Counted from the stretch's first letter, positions 10,971 to 22,390 are shown. The stretch: 64,000 bases of DNA from Cristatella mucedo (GCA_009760855.2 WPIO01000080.1:183501-247500); one strand, 5' to 3'. Numbers and translations: made by a program. The notes: generated by a model from the letters alone, not told the origin.

Positions 10971-12140
10971 TGAGAAGGGTCACCTGTGGAGTCCCTCAAG
11001 GGTCTGTACTCGGTCCCTTGCTGTTCTCCATTTATACACAACCTCTGGGAAAAGTGATTAAGGCCCATGGAATAGGATATCACTTCTATGCTGACGATAC
11101 TCAGTTGTATTTGTCATTCAAACCGTCGGAATCTGCTGCAGCAACTGAGAAACTGAATGCATGCCTTGCCGATATTCGACCCTGGATGTCGAAAAAATTC
11201 CTGAAATTAAATGATGATAAAACCGAACTGCTGCTCATAGGACACCCTAAGCGTGTGGCTGGATTAAAAGGCTTTGCTGTTCTAATAGGTGATGCTATTG
11301 TGCGACCTTCACTACGTGCTCGTAATCTAGGTGTCGTGTTCGACAGCTGCCTCAATTTCAAAAGCTTCATTCAGAAGACTGCCTCTACAGCTAGCCATCA
11401 CATCCGATCCCTATCCATGATTAGAAGCTGTCTCCCACAGTGGCTTGTAAAAAATTTAACTAGCTCTTTAGTTCTGTCTCGGCTTGATTATTGTAATTCC
11501 CTTTTGGCTGGGCTGCCAAAGAAAGCTATTATGCCACTACAGCGGACTATGAATATGGCTGCCAGGCTGGTCTTCAAGTCCCAGCGGTTTGAGCACGTGT
11601 CACCTCTGCTGAAAGAGCTAGGATGGTTGCCGGTTGAGCAAAGGATATAGAGAAAAGTTCTTACGCTGACCCACAAGGCCCACCACGGCTTGGCTCCTTC
11701 GTACCTAGCTGAACTGCTGCATCAGTTTCAGCCTGTTCGCACCCTCAGGTCCTGTGTGGACAATAAATTAGCTGTCCCATTCCTCCGTTTAAAGACAGTT
11801 GGTGACAGAAGCTTTAGCTCTGCAGGTCCTAGACTGTGGAACTCGCTTCCACAATTCTTATGCAACGACATCTACTCTCCAACTGCCGACTATGGCACAT
11901 CTTTTTCAGCGGTCCTGAGCTGCTACTTCTATGCTACTCACTACCTCAACTGCTCTCCTGACTCTGCTATGCTTCCCACTTTCTCTTTGTTGCGTGAGAC
12001 GAAGTCTGTTGGCTACCGAATGTGTACCGCAAGCCGTGTTGGCTGTAAGTGCACTATACAAAACTCTCCTGCGTAACACCCACATGGTCTTTATGACTTT
12101 GTGGAGTTACTGACGGAGGTACATTACGTTGCAATCGCTC
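10971..12140 (+). pseudogene. LINE-B, young 5'-truncated copy (reverse transcriptase C-terminal half)
   Basis: Begins inside the reverse transcriptase at [19 protein letters not shown] and carries the catalytic [10 protein letters not shown] motif (FxxDD-type). It runs through [12 protein letters not shown] and the RLWNSLPQF block to the 3' tail GTGGAGTTACTGACGGAGG and ATTACGTTG. A premature TAG occurs at 11648-11650; the frame then continues from about 11690 to the stop at 12076. By eye it is very similar to 17.72-18.88 kb, differing at scattered single bases, so both insertions are fairly recent. The 5' truncation removes the endonuclease and the first RT motifs, so it cannot be autonomous. 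Confidence 0.85.
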
Positions 12141-12329
12141 CTATACGTGAGAGGAGCTTGAACTGTAAGCCCTGAGAGTTTAGTGACGGCAATCATCATG
12201 TCTCTGCCTCTCTCTCTCTCTCTCGAGCTCACTGTCTCTCACTCTGGCTATCTAGCTGCTTAGCTCTCACTCACTCGATCTTGCTTTATCTCTTTTCTCA
12301 TACAGTGTCTATTCACTGCAGGCCATCAA

Positions 12330-12345
12330 TTTCCTTATTTTGCAG
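12330..12345 (+). other. 3' splice acceptor in the 5' UTR of TRIM gene 2
   Basis: A pyrimidine-rich TTTCCTTATTTTGCAG ends at 12345, eight bases before the ATG. This is a good acceptor and implies an upstream non-coding exon. The proposed exon would start AGCGTTCC followed by the start codon. Confidence 0.55.
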
Positions 12346-12353
12346 AGCGTTCC

Positions 12354-13826
12354 ATGGCCAACGACGATGATGTTTCCGTCATCGCAAAACTGTCGGCCGA
12401 CGAGAGGGAGCTGCTTTTCTGCTCTCTGTGCCGTCGTCTGCTCCGCGAGCCCGCCCTCCTGCTCAGCTGCTTGCATAGCTGCTGCCGGATGTGCACTGGG
12501 GACGAGAGCTCTCCGCCACCGCCACTCATCACCTGCTCGCTGTGCCCCGGGTCTGAGAGTCCAGTGAAAATCGAGTGCAGGAATCACTTCGCAGAGACCC
12601 GCCTGCGCACACTGCACCTGCCTGCGGCCAAGGAACCCACTGCTCTGTGCTCTGCGTGCGCCGCCGACTCCGACGAAGCCTCCATCGGTGGCAGCGGCAC
12701 CGCCTCCGCACCGTCGCCGGTCGCAGGAAGCAGCAGCGCAGCCGAGCACGAGTGCCATGAGTGCGCCAAGCTGCTGTGCACCACGTGCCTAGGCTGGCAC
12801 AACCGATTTTTTCGGTCGCATCACGTGACTCCACTGGCACCTTCCAGCGTCCTGCCTACGGGCAGCAGCCGACGCGGCACCACGACGGTGGTGGCCGCCC
12901 CCGTTGTCCTCAGCTGCACTAAGCACGGCGACGGCAGCCGGCTGGACCGCTTCTGCAATACCTGCGACGACCTGCGCTGCTCCGAGTGCGCCCGCGCGTG
13001 CATCGGGGCGCACCACTCCGTGGTCACCATCGTCGACGGGTCGCCGTTCGTCATCAGCTCGCCCGTCGGCAAGCTGCGCACCGACGCGCAGGCCTGTCTG
13101 TCGCTCATCGAGCGAGCGCTGGGCGAGCTGCGGCATGACGCGGAGCCGCCTCTCTCCGCTCGGCTGGATGCCGAACTGAGGGCAGCCCACGAGAGGCTGC
13201 TGGCGCAGAAGCGAGCCGCGCTGGACTCGCTCGATGCCGTCGAGTGCTCCGCCGTGCAGTGGCTGCAGAGCAGCTACGACCGGCTGAGCAGCGATGCTGC
13301 TGCGGCGGCGGCAAAGCAGGCCGAGGCGACGCAAGGATCCGAGTATGCACTGCTGCGTCTGCGGCTCGAGAGGGCGGCCACCTACGGACGCCATTTGCTC
13401 GAGGCGGCTGACGCGAGAGGCTTGCTGCGCGTGCAGCAGCGGCTGCTGCCTGCTCTGCAACGTCTCGACGACGAGGCTGCGCGCTTCATTGCATCCTCGG
13501 ACGCAGCTGCTGCTTCCGCCGCAGCCGCATCCGTTGAGCGTTCCTTAGTCACCGAGTCCGACCTTGACCGCATAGACGCCGACCTTGCTCGATGGACCGG
13601 GGTGCCGCAGCATTGGCAGCCGCAGCTGCCGTTGACGGATCGGCATGAGGAAGCTGAGGAAGCACGTGACCCACTCACTCAGGAGCCTTCTTCTGGGTTC
13701 ACTCGAAAAGACGGTGCCACTGCTGCTGCTGCTGCTGCCACCGCCGGAAGCGATTGCACAGCTTCCGGTGGAACCGGCAATGCTGACCGCATCACTCTCA
13801 GGTCGTTGCATGACGACGCCTCGTGA
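12354..13826 (+). CDS. TRIM-type RING/B-box/coiled-coil protein, short paralogue
   Basis: A 490-residue protein starting at a true ATG (TTCCATGG). RING begins CSLC (about residues 23-26), continues CLHSCCRMC and closes with CSLC. B-box 1 is CSAC ... CHEC ... CTTC ... WHNRFFRSHH; B-box 2 is CTKH ... CNTC ... CSEC ... HH. A long Ala/Leu/Arg-rich coiled coil follows, then an Ala/Ser tail. It matches the protein at 1.84-7.27 kb in order and wording (CLLWHNKFYKRH versus CLGWHNRFFRSH; ACIEARHDI versus ACIGAHHSV), so the two are tandem paralogues. It lacks the long disordered region and the propeller. An AATAAA about 270 bp after the stop argues that the frame really ends here. A weak donor-like CTCAG|GTCGTT near 13801 leaves open an unseen downstream exon. 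Probable role by family: E3 ubiquitin ligase, or a regulator of its paralogue through coiled-coil pairing. Confidence 0.85.
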   Translation: MANDDDVSVIAKLSADERELLFCSLCRRLLREPALLLSCLHSCCRMCTGDESSPPPPLITCSLCPGSESPVKIECRNHFAETRLRTLHLPAAKEPTALCSACAADSDEASIGGSGTASAPSPVAGSSSAAEHECHECAKLLCTTCLGWHNRFFRSHHVTPLAPSSVLPTGSSRRGTTTVVAAPVVLSCTKHGDGSRLDRFCNTCDDLRCSECARACIGAHHSVVTIVDGSPFVISSPVGKLRTDAQACLSLIERALGELRHDAEPPLSARLDAELRAAHERLLAQKRAALDSLDAVECSAVQWLQSSYDRLSSDAAAAAAKQAEATQGSEYALLRLRLERAATYGRHLLEAADARGLLRVQQRLLPALQRLDDEAARFIASSDAAAASAAAASVERSLVTESDLDRIDADLARWTGVPQHWQPQLPLTDRHEEAEEARDPLTQEPSSGFTRKDGATAAAAAATAGSDCTASGGTGNADRITLRSLHDDAS

Positions 13827-14094
13827 GGACCCACTAAGTACTAATCGCTATGAGGTAGCAACCACGGCAACCATTGTGTGTTTGCTTGATGCGACATGCT
13901 TGCTTACCTGCGTGCCTTCCTCGCTGGTGCGTTGCAAGCTGCTGCAGCTTCTTTCATGTATTCTGCTGGCTCATGTTCTGCTAGCTACCGTTGTTGGCCT
14001 CGAGCGAACGTGCAGGGAGCTATTTCAGCTGCAACGGCCTTCATTTTTGACTTCTTGCTTTTTGAACTATCGGCATATACCTCAGGTAACTTTT

Positions 14095-14100
14095 AATAAA
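14095..14100 (+). terminator. Polyadenylation signal AATAAA for TRIM gene 2
   Basis: Canonical AATAAA 269 bp after the stop codon, the first in the 3' flank, followed by A/T-rich sequence. The position is typical of a 3' UTR end. Confidence 0.5.
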
Positions 14101-14436
14101 TAATAATAATACAATATTAAAATAAAATAAATATCACAATATTATCAATACCTCAGGGTATTGAAATTTGTGGGAATATGTAGCCCCGGTCTCGTGAAGC
14201 TGGTGCCAAATAACCAACGCTAGACTTTGGTAATATCAAAGAGAACCCGGCCCGGCCTACCGTCTGGGTACTTTAATACTAATGAAAAGGGGACTTGAAA
14301 AGGACGGTCTGTCAGCAGCTGAAGTCAGCGAAAGGCCACTTTCAGAGAGCAGCCTCACTGAGAGGCCAATGAGGCTGAACACTATAAAGTGTAGCAGGAA
14401 GTGGCAGCACACAAGCATCGCCAGGAAGCCAGTAAC

Positions 14437-14487
14437 TAATAATAATAACAATGCACTTGATAAAGTGCCCTCAGAGACTACCATTTT
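14437..14487 (-). mobile_element. LINE-A terminal fragment
   Basis: On the plus strand it reads TAATAATAACAATGCACTTG, then ATAAAGTGCCCTCAGAGAC, the reverse complement of the LINE-A terminus. Only the last 50 bp are present. Confidence 0.6.
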
Positions 14488-14789
14488 TTATTTCTGCATA
14501 TTTTACTCATTCTTTTGTTTTTATTTCTGCATGTCTTTGGTTGTCTTGTTTTTGGTTGTTGTGTGCTGTTTTTGGCTCGTCCCTGCTCGATCTCATCGTG
14601 GTCCCCTTAAGCTACGAGCGGGCACCTTCATTAGTTCCGCTTACCAGCGATCTCAGCCCATTTCCGCTGGATCAGTGCCCACGAGCTGGTTCAAGCATTC
14701 TCAATAGTAGCACTGGTGGACAGTTAACACCTGTGTATCTGTGACAGCTGTGTACTTGTAATGGCATGTTCAGCAAAGCTTCACAGGTT

Positions 14790-14990
14790 GTTCCCTCTAC
14801 CACATTTGCATGCTGACCCTGTGCATGTCACCCCTAACCATATTATTCATTTTGTTTGTTTTTCAAGCATGATTTTACTTACTATTCTATTGCATATCAC
14901 TTTGCAGCAAATGTAAAGCGCCTAGAAAGAGATTAAGTTCTCTGAGGGCGCTTTATCAAGTGCAATATTATTATTATTATTATTATTGTG
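14790..14990 (+). mobile_element. LINE-A 3' UTR fragment with intact terminal stem-loop
   Basis: GCATGCTGACCCTGTGCATG block, then GCAGCAAATGTAAAGCGCC, the AGAAAGAGATT / GTTCTCT hairpin, GGGCGCTTTATCAAGTGC and (ATT)n. It is a near-consensus terminus, so probably young. Confidence 0.8.
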
Positions 14991-15168
14991 TCGATCTTAG
15001 GAGCGAATACGACTGAAGCGGCATTTCGAGCAGTGAAGCCCACCGAGGCAGGAGCACCGACGCACACGATGGCCGCATTGGCACGCATGCCCAACGGCAG
15101 CTGCAGGCGCAGCTGCTCTGATTTCGGCCAGCAGGACGTTTGTGGTGACGTTTGGAGAGAGCAGTGTC

Positions 15169-15872
15169 ATGTGCAGTGACCTGATGTCCTGTAGCAGCTG
15201 CGGGGAAACCGCTGCTGCTGCTGGTGCAGATGGACAAGCAAGGCACCATGGTAACAGAACACGACGTCGGTATGAGCAACGACTGGGGCTCGGCTGGCCG
15301 CCGTTTCCTGAGAGCCCTCCACTCGCTGGTCGTCGTCGATGTGACGCCACTTACGAGCTGTGCTGTGCTGTGTCACGACTCTGCCACCAGGTGGCGCAAG
15401 GAGCACCATATCGAGTGCCTTGGCCTGTACCCGTGGTGCATGTCAGCCCGGCCCTTATTGATCGAGGAGGCCTACGGTTCTCGCATACTGCCCAGTGGCA
15501 TCCGCCTGCATCCGGTTCCTACCTGCCTGCTGTGTCGACAAAGAATGCTGGTGGCATGGGCATAGTCCGCTGTTCAGCTGTGAGTCAGAGTGCGACACAT
15601 GACGATGGCGCTGCAACGGTTCGACCCTATCGTGTCGAGCAAAGATTGCCGACCAGTTGAGCTTTAAAGATCGCCGCTTGCAGCCACAACAGCGGTTGGC
15701 TGCTGCAATAATGTACGAGCGACTTCACAGTGAGCAAAACGGCACATCGGCACCAGTGCCGCATGATCATGTGACCGTGTCACACGAGCCGTTTGCACTT
15801 TGGCCGCAGGCGTCCTGGTGTCCTGTGCACGCTGGGCCTGTGGTCGTCGTCGACGTTGGCGAGAAGTCGTGA
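15169..15872 (+). CDS. Possible coding remnant of unknown function
   Basis: An open frame from ATG 15169 to the stop at 15660 gives about 163 residues. A second frame overlaps it, continuing to 15872 (ending PVVVVDVGEKS). A third frame from about 15194 to 15565 reads LLLLVQMDKQGTMVTEHDVG, after a possible acceptor TCCTGTAGCAG. The amino-acid make-up is not low-complexity, and the position, 1 kb after TRIM gene 2, would suit a decayed propeller exon. No blade motif aligns convincingly with the first gene. I do not recognise a family, and frame-switching suggests a pseudogene or chance. Confidence 0.15.
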
Positions 15873-16466
15873 GAAGTCGACGATCCCCAGGCTCTAGGCC
15901 CTAGAACTACTCTAACCTACTCTGAAACTCGACTCTGCAACAGCAGTAGCAGCCGGCCAGTTATCCAATAAGGCCGTGCTGCACCGATTCCGAGCTGCAA
16001 CGATGCCTGAGCTGTGACAGTCGAGCTGCTTTCCGTAGTATGCTCGGACGGCAGCTTGGTCGTCCATGCTCTTGCTCGATCTGACAGTACGGCAGCTCGT
16101 TCGAGCAACCGCAGCGATGACGTCACAGCTCCACGAAGTGATTCAGCCGCGAAGTGCCTCACCTAACGATGGCTGAGTGAGTGAGCCTTGCCAGCGATTC
16201 AGCACCGGTAGCCCGGTCGGTCAGTGGCCCTGGATTCAGCAGTGACGTATGATAGCTCTCAGCCTTTAATTTGTGACCTCCACTCCCACTCTTTGGACAC
16301 ACATCCTCCCCCCCCCTGATAAAAAGCTTTATGAGGCGAGCCAATTCACCAAAAGCCTGTAACGATTCGTGTAAATTCGCAGCTTTATATAGCAAATAAA
16401 TTATGTCGGCGTGCTTTGGAAGTGTCAGCTGGCCTGTTCTTCTAAGTTTAAATGAATCATCGAGTC

Positions 16467-16541
16467 AAAGAGGCCCTGCAAGGGGCAATACAAAGAAGCC
16501 CTGCAAGGGGCAATACTAAGAGGCCCTGCAAGTTTGAATAC
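16467..16541 (+). repeat. 25 bp tandem repeat, three copies
   Basis: Three consecutive units related to AAGAGGCCCTGCAAGGGGC plus AATAC at 16467, 16492 and 16517. The first two differ by one base; the third changes GGGGC to TTTGA. Confidence 0.85.
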
Positions 16542-16555
16542 TAAGTGCCTGGAGA

Positions 16556-16690
16556 ATGGAATGTAATGTATCTCCTTCTGTAACTCCACAAAGTCATAAA
16601 GACTATGTGGGTGTTACACAGGAGAGTTTTGTATAGCACACTCACAGCATATGCGGCTTTCGGTATGCATTCGGTAGCCAACAGACTGAG
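16556..16690 (-). mobile_element. LINE-B 3' terminal fragment
   Basis: On the plus strand it reads AATGTAATGTATCTCC, CCACAAAGTCATAAAGAC, TGTGGGTGTTACACAGGAG, the exact reverse of the LINE-B terminus. It stops near CGGTAGCCAACAGACT and is head-to-head with the longer LINE-B that follows. Confidence 0.8.
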
Positions 16691-16719
16691 AAATAAAGGC
16701 TCTAGGGGCCAATGTTAAG

Positions 16720-18880
16720 TGCCCGGGGAACTGAGCCGGTACCGACGTAACTTACAAAGCATTGACATGGACAAGTTTTTTAAATCTGTTTGTGATGCAG
16801 GTCTTCTTGATCTGCATTCAGACTCGACCGGCTGCCTCGATACCCTCACTGATGCGATGAACATGACACCCAGGAGTGCTCTTGACAAGCATGATCCCAT
16901 TCGCTCTATCCGTGTTCAAAGTCGTGGAGAAGATTTATAAGACAGTAAACCATTTACTGGCCAATGCTGTGAGGTCTGACTCCCCAGATATTAAGGGCTC
17001 AGCCGAAAAGTTATCAGCCTTCTTTACTGAAAAAATTGTGCACATTCGTGCCTCCATTAAGCCCCCTCCGACTAAAGCAATCGCGGTTCTACAACCTGTG
17101 ACCTTCCTTAAAAGGTTCTCCGATGCTTCTGTATGCAATGTGGCTTCCTTAATAAGGTCTAGCAAAAAGAGTCTCCTGAAGACCCTATACCTTCATCTCT
17201 GTGGTCTTCACTAGCAGACCAACTTAGCCCTGCCATAACCAAGATTTTTAATGCTTCTTTGGGAGAAGGAGTCGTCCCCAAGTCCTTCAAATCGGCAATC
17301 GTTAGACCTATTCTTAAAAAGCCTGGATTAGACACAGAGGTCCTAGCAAACTATCGTCCAGTTTCCCTTCTTCCGTTCTTATAAAAGATTCTTGAACAAA
17401 TTGTTGCTAAGCAGCTAGTTGAACATATTGAAAATAATGGAATGTCAGAAACATTTCAGTCAGGGTTCAAGAGGCAGCACTCCACTGAAACTGCTCTCCT
17501 CCGTGTTAACAATGACATTCTACGTGGCAACGACGACGGGAAGTCATTGCCCTAGCTCTGCTAGATCTGTCTGCTGCCTTCGACACCATTGATCACAAAG
17601 TTCTGTTTGAACGATTGAGAACAACGATCGGTCTGGCAGACGAAGCACTGGCGTAGTTTAAATCGTACTTGTCTGATCGTGTTCAATCCGTGTCGTGTGG
17701 GGGTCAAGTCTCATACACGAGAAGGGTCACCTGTGGAGTCCCTCAAGGGTCTGTTCTCGGTCCCTTGCTATTCTCCATTTATACACAACCTCTAGGAAAA
17801 GTGATTAAGGCACATGGAATAGGATATCACTTCTATGCTGACGATACTCAGTTGTATTTGTCATTCAAACCGTCGGAATCTGCTGCAGCAACTGAGAAAC
17901 TGAATGCATGCCTTGCCGATATTCGACCCTGGATGTCGAAAAAATTCCTGAAATTAAATGATGATAAAACCGAACTGCTGCTCATAGGACACCCTAAGCG
18001 TGTGGCTGGATTAAAAGGATTTGCTGTTCTAATAGGTGATGCTATTGTGCGACCATCACCATGTGCTCAAAATTTAGTAGTCATGTTCGACAGCTGCCTC
18101 AATTTCAAAAGCTTCATTCAGAAGACTACTTCTACAGCTAGCCATCACATCCGATCCCTATCCATGATTAGGAGCTGTCTCCCACAGTGGCTTGTAAAAA
18201 ATTTAACTAGCTCTTTAGTTCTGTCTCGGCTTGATTATTGTAATTCCCTTTTGGCTGGGCTAACAAAGACAGCTATTAGGCCACTGCAGTGGACTATGAA
18301 CATGGCTGCAAGGCTAGTCTTCAAGTCCCAGCGGTTTGAGCACGTGTCTCCTTTGCTGAAAGAGCTAGGATGGTTGCCGGTTGAGCAACGGATACAGAGA
18401 AAAGTTCTTACGCTGACCCACAAGGCCCACCACGGCTTGGCTCCTTCGTACCTAGCTGAACTGCTGCATCAGTTTCAGCCTGTTCGCGACCTCAGGTCCT
18501 GTGTGGACAATAAATTAGCTGTCCCATTCCTCCGCTTAAAGACCGTTGGCGACAGAAGCTTTAGATCTGCAGGTCCTAGATTGTGGAACACGCTTCCACA
18601 ATTCTTACGCAACGACAACTACTCTCTTGTTGCCGACTATGGCACATCCTTTTCAGCGGTCCTGAGCTGCTACTTCTATGCTACTCACTACCTCAACTGC
18701 TCTCCTGACTCTGCTATGCTTCCCACTTTCTCTTTGTTGCGTGAGACGAAGTCTGCTGGGTACCGAATGCCTACCGAAAGCCGCTTAGGCTGTGAGTGCA
18801 CTATACAAAACTCTCCTGCGTAACACCCACGTGGTCTTTATGACTTTGTGGAGTTGCAGACGGAGACACATTACCTGTAC
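16720..18880 (+). pseudogene. LINE-B, longest copy (most of the reverse transcriptase)
   Basis: The best copy in the window. Upstream of the RT core it has the FFTEKIVHIRASI segment typical of L2/CR1 elements. RT blocks follow: [67 protein letters not shown] and [10 protein letters not shown], then the C-terminal region to a stop at 18823. It is broken by in-frame stops (TAA near 17382, TAG near 17656) and a frameshift near 17545 after GNDDGKS. No endonuclease domain is seen, so the 5' end is missing. The 3' end is GTGGAGTTGCAGACGGAG, then ACATTACC at 18873-18880. Confidence 0.88.
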
Positions 18881-18884
18881 CAGC

Positions 18885-21800
18885 TCGTCGGCTCGCTAAC
18901 ACGTGGCTAACACGTGAAAACGTGCATTGTACGCATATAGACTCGGCCCTTGATATTCAGCCTTAACTTTGCTACCGTATGATCTCCTGGTGGAGAGGTA
19001 AACTTGAGGAGCTGGTACATCAACTGCAGGCGGTCGCAGGAGGCAAAAACTAGATATTCGTTTTGCCGAAGAGATAAGTACCTTTAAAAACTTGAACTGT
19101 TTCTCTCTCGCTTGATAAAGTGGTAAAACTTGATTCCCCGCCAAGTAAATCGCTTGATCGGCTGCTATATAACAAGCTGGTCCACTGAATGCGGTCAGTG
19201 CTCCCCACTTTTTGCATAGATAGTCGTGTGCAAGCCGTCCGAGGAAATTGTTGTAGTCCAGTCCTTCCTACTCTTTACATGAACTCCTTTTTAAGACACA
19301 GGATTGGTGGATTATCGCAGCATTCCTCAATCAGCCAACAGCAGAGCTACTAGGGAGTCAGTCACCTATGCACGGCCAAAAGACGAACAACCTTGGTTGT
19401 TCGTTCAGGCCAACCTATCAGTGTCTGTTCTCTATATCCATCATTTAATTGTAAGAGACTGTGTTACCCCCAGGAACGACCCTTGGAAAAAAATCAGAAT
19501 TCTAGCATCGTAGCAAACCGTAAGTGCCGTCCAGGTAAACAAAACTACAGTTGGGTAGGAATTATGAAACAAAGTACTTAACAGACAGCACACGTGTATG
19601 TCGTTGGTTCTTGATCAGTTTCACTTAATGGTAAAATCTAAAACAAAAGAATTATCATTAAGTCATAAGCAGTGGCCCCGAAGCCTCCAAAATGTTGCTA
19701 TGTCCAGAACCTGCAAACACAGTGCATTTTGGGGGACTTCTTCCGATAACCGGCGAACAGTGGCAACCTCAAAAATTGGCCATTACAACTCTCTTATAGT
19801 CAATCGCACTACTTTCAATTTCCTTGGGCTTTTCCTGGACTCAAGTTCTTTACAACAAGCAGCGAAAGTAACTCGTGCTCACCATTACAGTCAAGCGACA
19901 GATATAAGGGGATCTGACGCCTCGAAGACATGCTAACAAGTCTTGGATACTGCTCGCTTAAGTGCAGGTGATCATAGGTCTATGGCGATGTCTTTAAGTC
20001 GCTGCCGCCGCTGCCCATCCAGGGTGACACGTATAGCGCCAACTCCGAGGCGACTGCCGCTCGTTTGCGCCGATAAGTATTCTGGGCGCTCGCGGTCCGC
20101 TGAGCATACCAACGGGACTATGCGGCTCTCGATCAGGTTCTAGTCGGTTTACCGATCGCAGCAGGAGGTGCAACTCTAATACCGGCTGCCGAAAATCCGA
20201 GACTTTTGGCACGAGAGTTTGGCGAGTCGTTGCGAAATTAAAAGGAAAGCTTTAGCGCATTCCTACAGGCCTACGCAAGGTCGCGGAGAGACTCAGCAAC
20301 CGCGAGCAGCCACACCCACATCGCAAGGAAGAAGCTTCCGTTTGCACAGGCGCAGCGCAGCCAGCGCACGCGACTTTCGCGCTTGATATAGCCTGCCTGG
20401 TGATGTGATGATGTCACTAACTCCGTAGGTATGGTTCTCTTTCAGTGAGTATTAAAGCGCCTGAATAGAAATTAGATTCTCTTCAAAGCGCCATAAAGTG
20501 AGGTATTGGTATTATTACTACTACTACTACTACCATCATTACAGCTAGCCTGCAGAACGGTGCCCAAAGAGCGACCCACTGCTTCTTACCGTACATACAG
20601 CAACTAGGACATACGTAGGTCGATTAACGTAAGGTAAAAAAAAAATGTCGCGCATTTTATAAATCTGCTTATCGCTGCTATCTTCGGTCGTCGCCAGTTC
20701 AAAGTCAGTGGTAGCCATGCTCGAAGTTTGTAAGCGCGGTCCTTTCGCTATCGCAGCGCCCGTGAAATGAAAATGATTTCTCATGACGCTAAATATTGAA
20801 AATCAAATAGCTCTTCACCCATATCGCCCCCACAAACTGGGATGGGCCCCCCACGCAATGCAGAGCGCCGACCCGGGGGTCATTTAAAAAGCATCCTATG
20901 CGATGTTCGCCCCAACATTGGGACTGCTGGCGTCAGTGCGTACGTCATCAGCACACGTGACTCGCTGAGCGCAATGTAGCGCGGCCCGAGCGCCTTTCCG
21001 ACGCGTCATGACAACTAACTAACAGCTCCACCGCTAACTCAGAGAGTATTCGCTGCGACGGCTTACAAGCGGTCTCCTCTTCTTCTTCGTGGCCTCATTC
21101 GACGTCTTGTGCTTGTATTGAGACCGACCAATGCAGACGACAGAAGTACAGCGGGTAAGTCGATGGAGACTCGCTTCAAGTCGCGAATGTCTCTGCCTCT
21201 GGGTGGTTTTACCTGCATAATGAAGCCAGCCTGCCGCGCTCTTTAGTACACACTGTGAGCTTGAAAGAAAAGTCCCGAGCCGCCGGCTGCGGCGGGTGCC
21301 GGGCGCGCATCACGGGCGCTGGCGGTGTCCCGAACGCAAGCAACGCCCCTAGAACGAACCGCCGTCATTTTCAAATTCCGCATAGCTGCAGCTGCACACA
21401 GACTGACGTTCTGAGCATATCGTGGGATAAATAACGCACGGTCTTATAGTAGTTTATTCGTTTACGCTTAGAAAAAGTTTTAAGACGGTTGCCAGGTGGC
21501 CTAGCGCTATGGACCGTTCCGGAGCCGGTTATTTCCGAAGCGCTGTCCGAACGTGGGGCAGAGTGGCTCGCGCCTTCGCTGAGTACAAGTAGAGAAGAAG
21601 GGGAGATATTGTTCTGCTGAGTCTCTGATTTTCTTCCTACTCCGAAGAGAGTCTTGTTTAAAACAAACTCTCTTGTCACTGTTGTCAATTCTATGTCAAC
21701 CAGAATGAAGCACCCCACGTATTCTTTTTACCGGTCCCCCGGTTGGCTGCTATCCATCAATCCTTCCTAATTGCCACATTGCTGCTTCTAGTAAACGGCG

Positions 21801-22131
21801 AAACGTTTGGTGTATGCTCTCGTTGGCCCCGAAACGGGTGTGTACTCGCAGCGTTCTGAGGCTTTACTGGGGCGCCATGCGATAACTACAACTTGCTTGT
21901 ACGCCTGCTCCGTTGCTTTTCAACAGTAGCTGCCTCGGCGGATTGTACACTCACCTTTGCAGGCTGCGCCTCCCCCCCCCCCCGGCAGCCGAGTTGTAAA
22001 GTTGCAGAGCAGCCTGCATTTCCCTTGTCCAGAAGTTTGACTTTTGTTTTCTAGTCAAAGCCGTTTGTTGTTGCACGGATTGCAAAATGAGTGAGTGGCC
22101 ACTTTCTACCAGGCATAGGGCTGCTGTTGTT

Positions 22132-22132
<1 letters not shown>
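18885..22132. other. Gene-less stretch
   Basis: Scattered open frames up to about 115 codons have no domain, no strong start context and no mutually supporting splice sites. Apart from the SINE-1 tail near 20.5 kb I recognise nothing. Confidence 0.4.
20442..20540 (+). mobile_element. SINE-1 3' tail fragment
   Basis: AAAGCGCCTGAATAGAAATT ... GATTCTCTTCAAAGCGCC, then an ATT/ACT-rich tail. It has the CCTGAATAG variant that distinguishes SINE-1 from LINE-A (CCTAGAAAG). The tRNA-like head is absent. Confidence 0.55.
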
Positions 22133-22198
<66 letters not shown>

Positions 22199-22390
22199 GT
22201 CTCCCCCTGTCTCTATCCCTCTCACTTTCTCCCTCTCTCCCTCTCACTCCTCTGCCTTGCCCCCCTCTCTCTCCCCTTCTGTCTCTCTCTATCTCTCTCT
22301 GTCTCTCTCTGTCTCTCTGTCTTAGTCTCTCTTTCTCCGTGACTCCTTCTCTGCCTCCTTCGCTCTTTCTCTCTCTCTCTTTCTCTTTTT
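22133..22390. repeat. (CT)n microsatellite with imperfect extension
   Basis: A pure CT run of about 62 bp at 22133-22194, followed by about 200 bp of interrupted CTCTCT with CCCT and GTCT variants. Confidence 0.95.
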
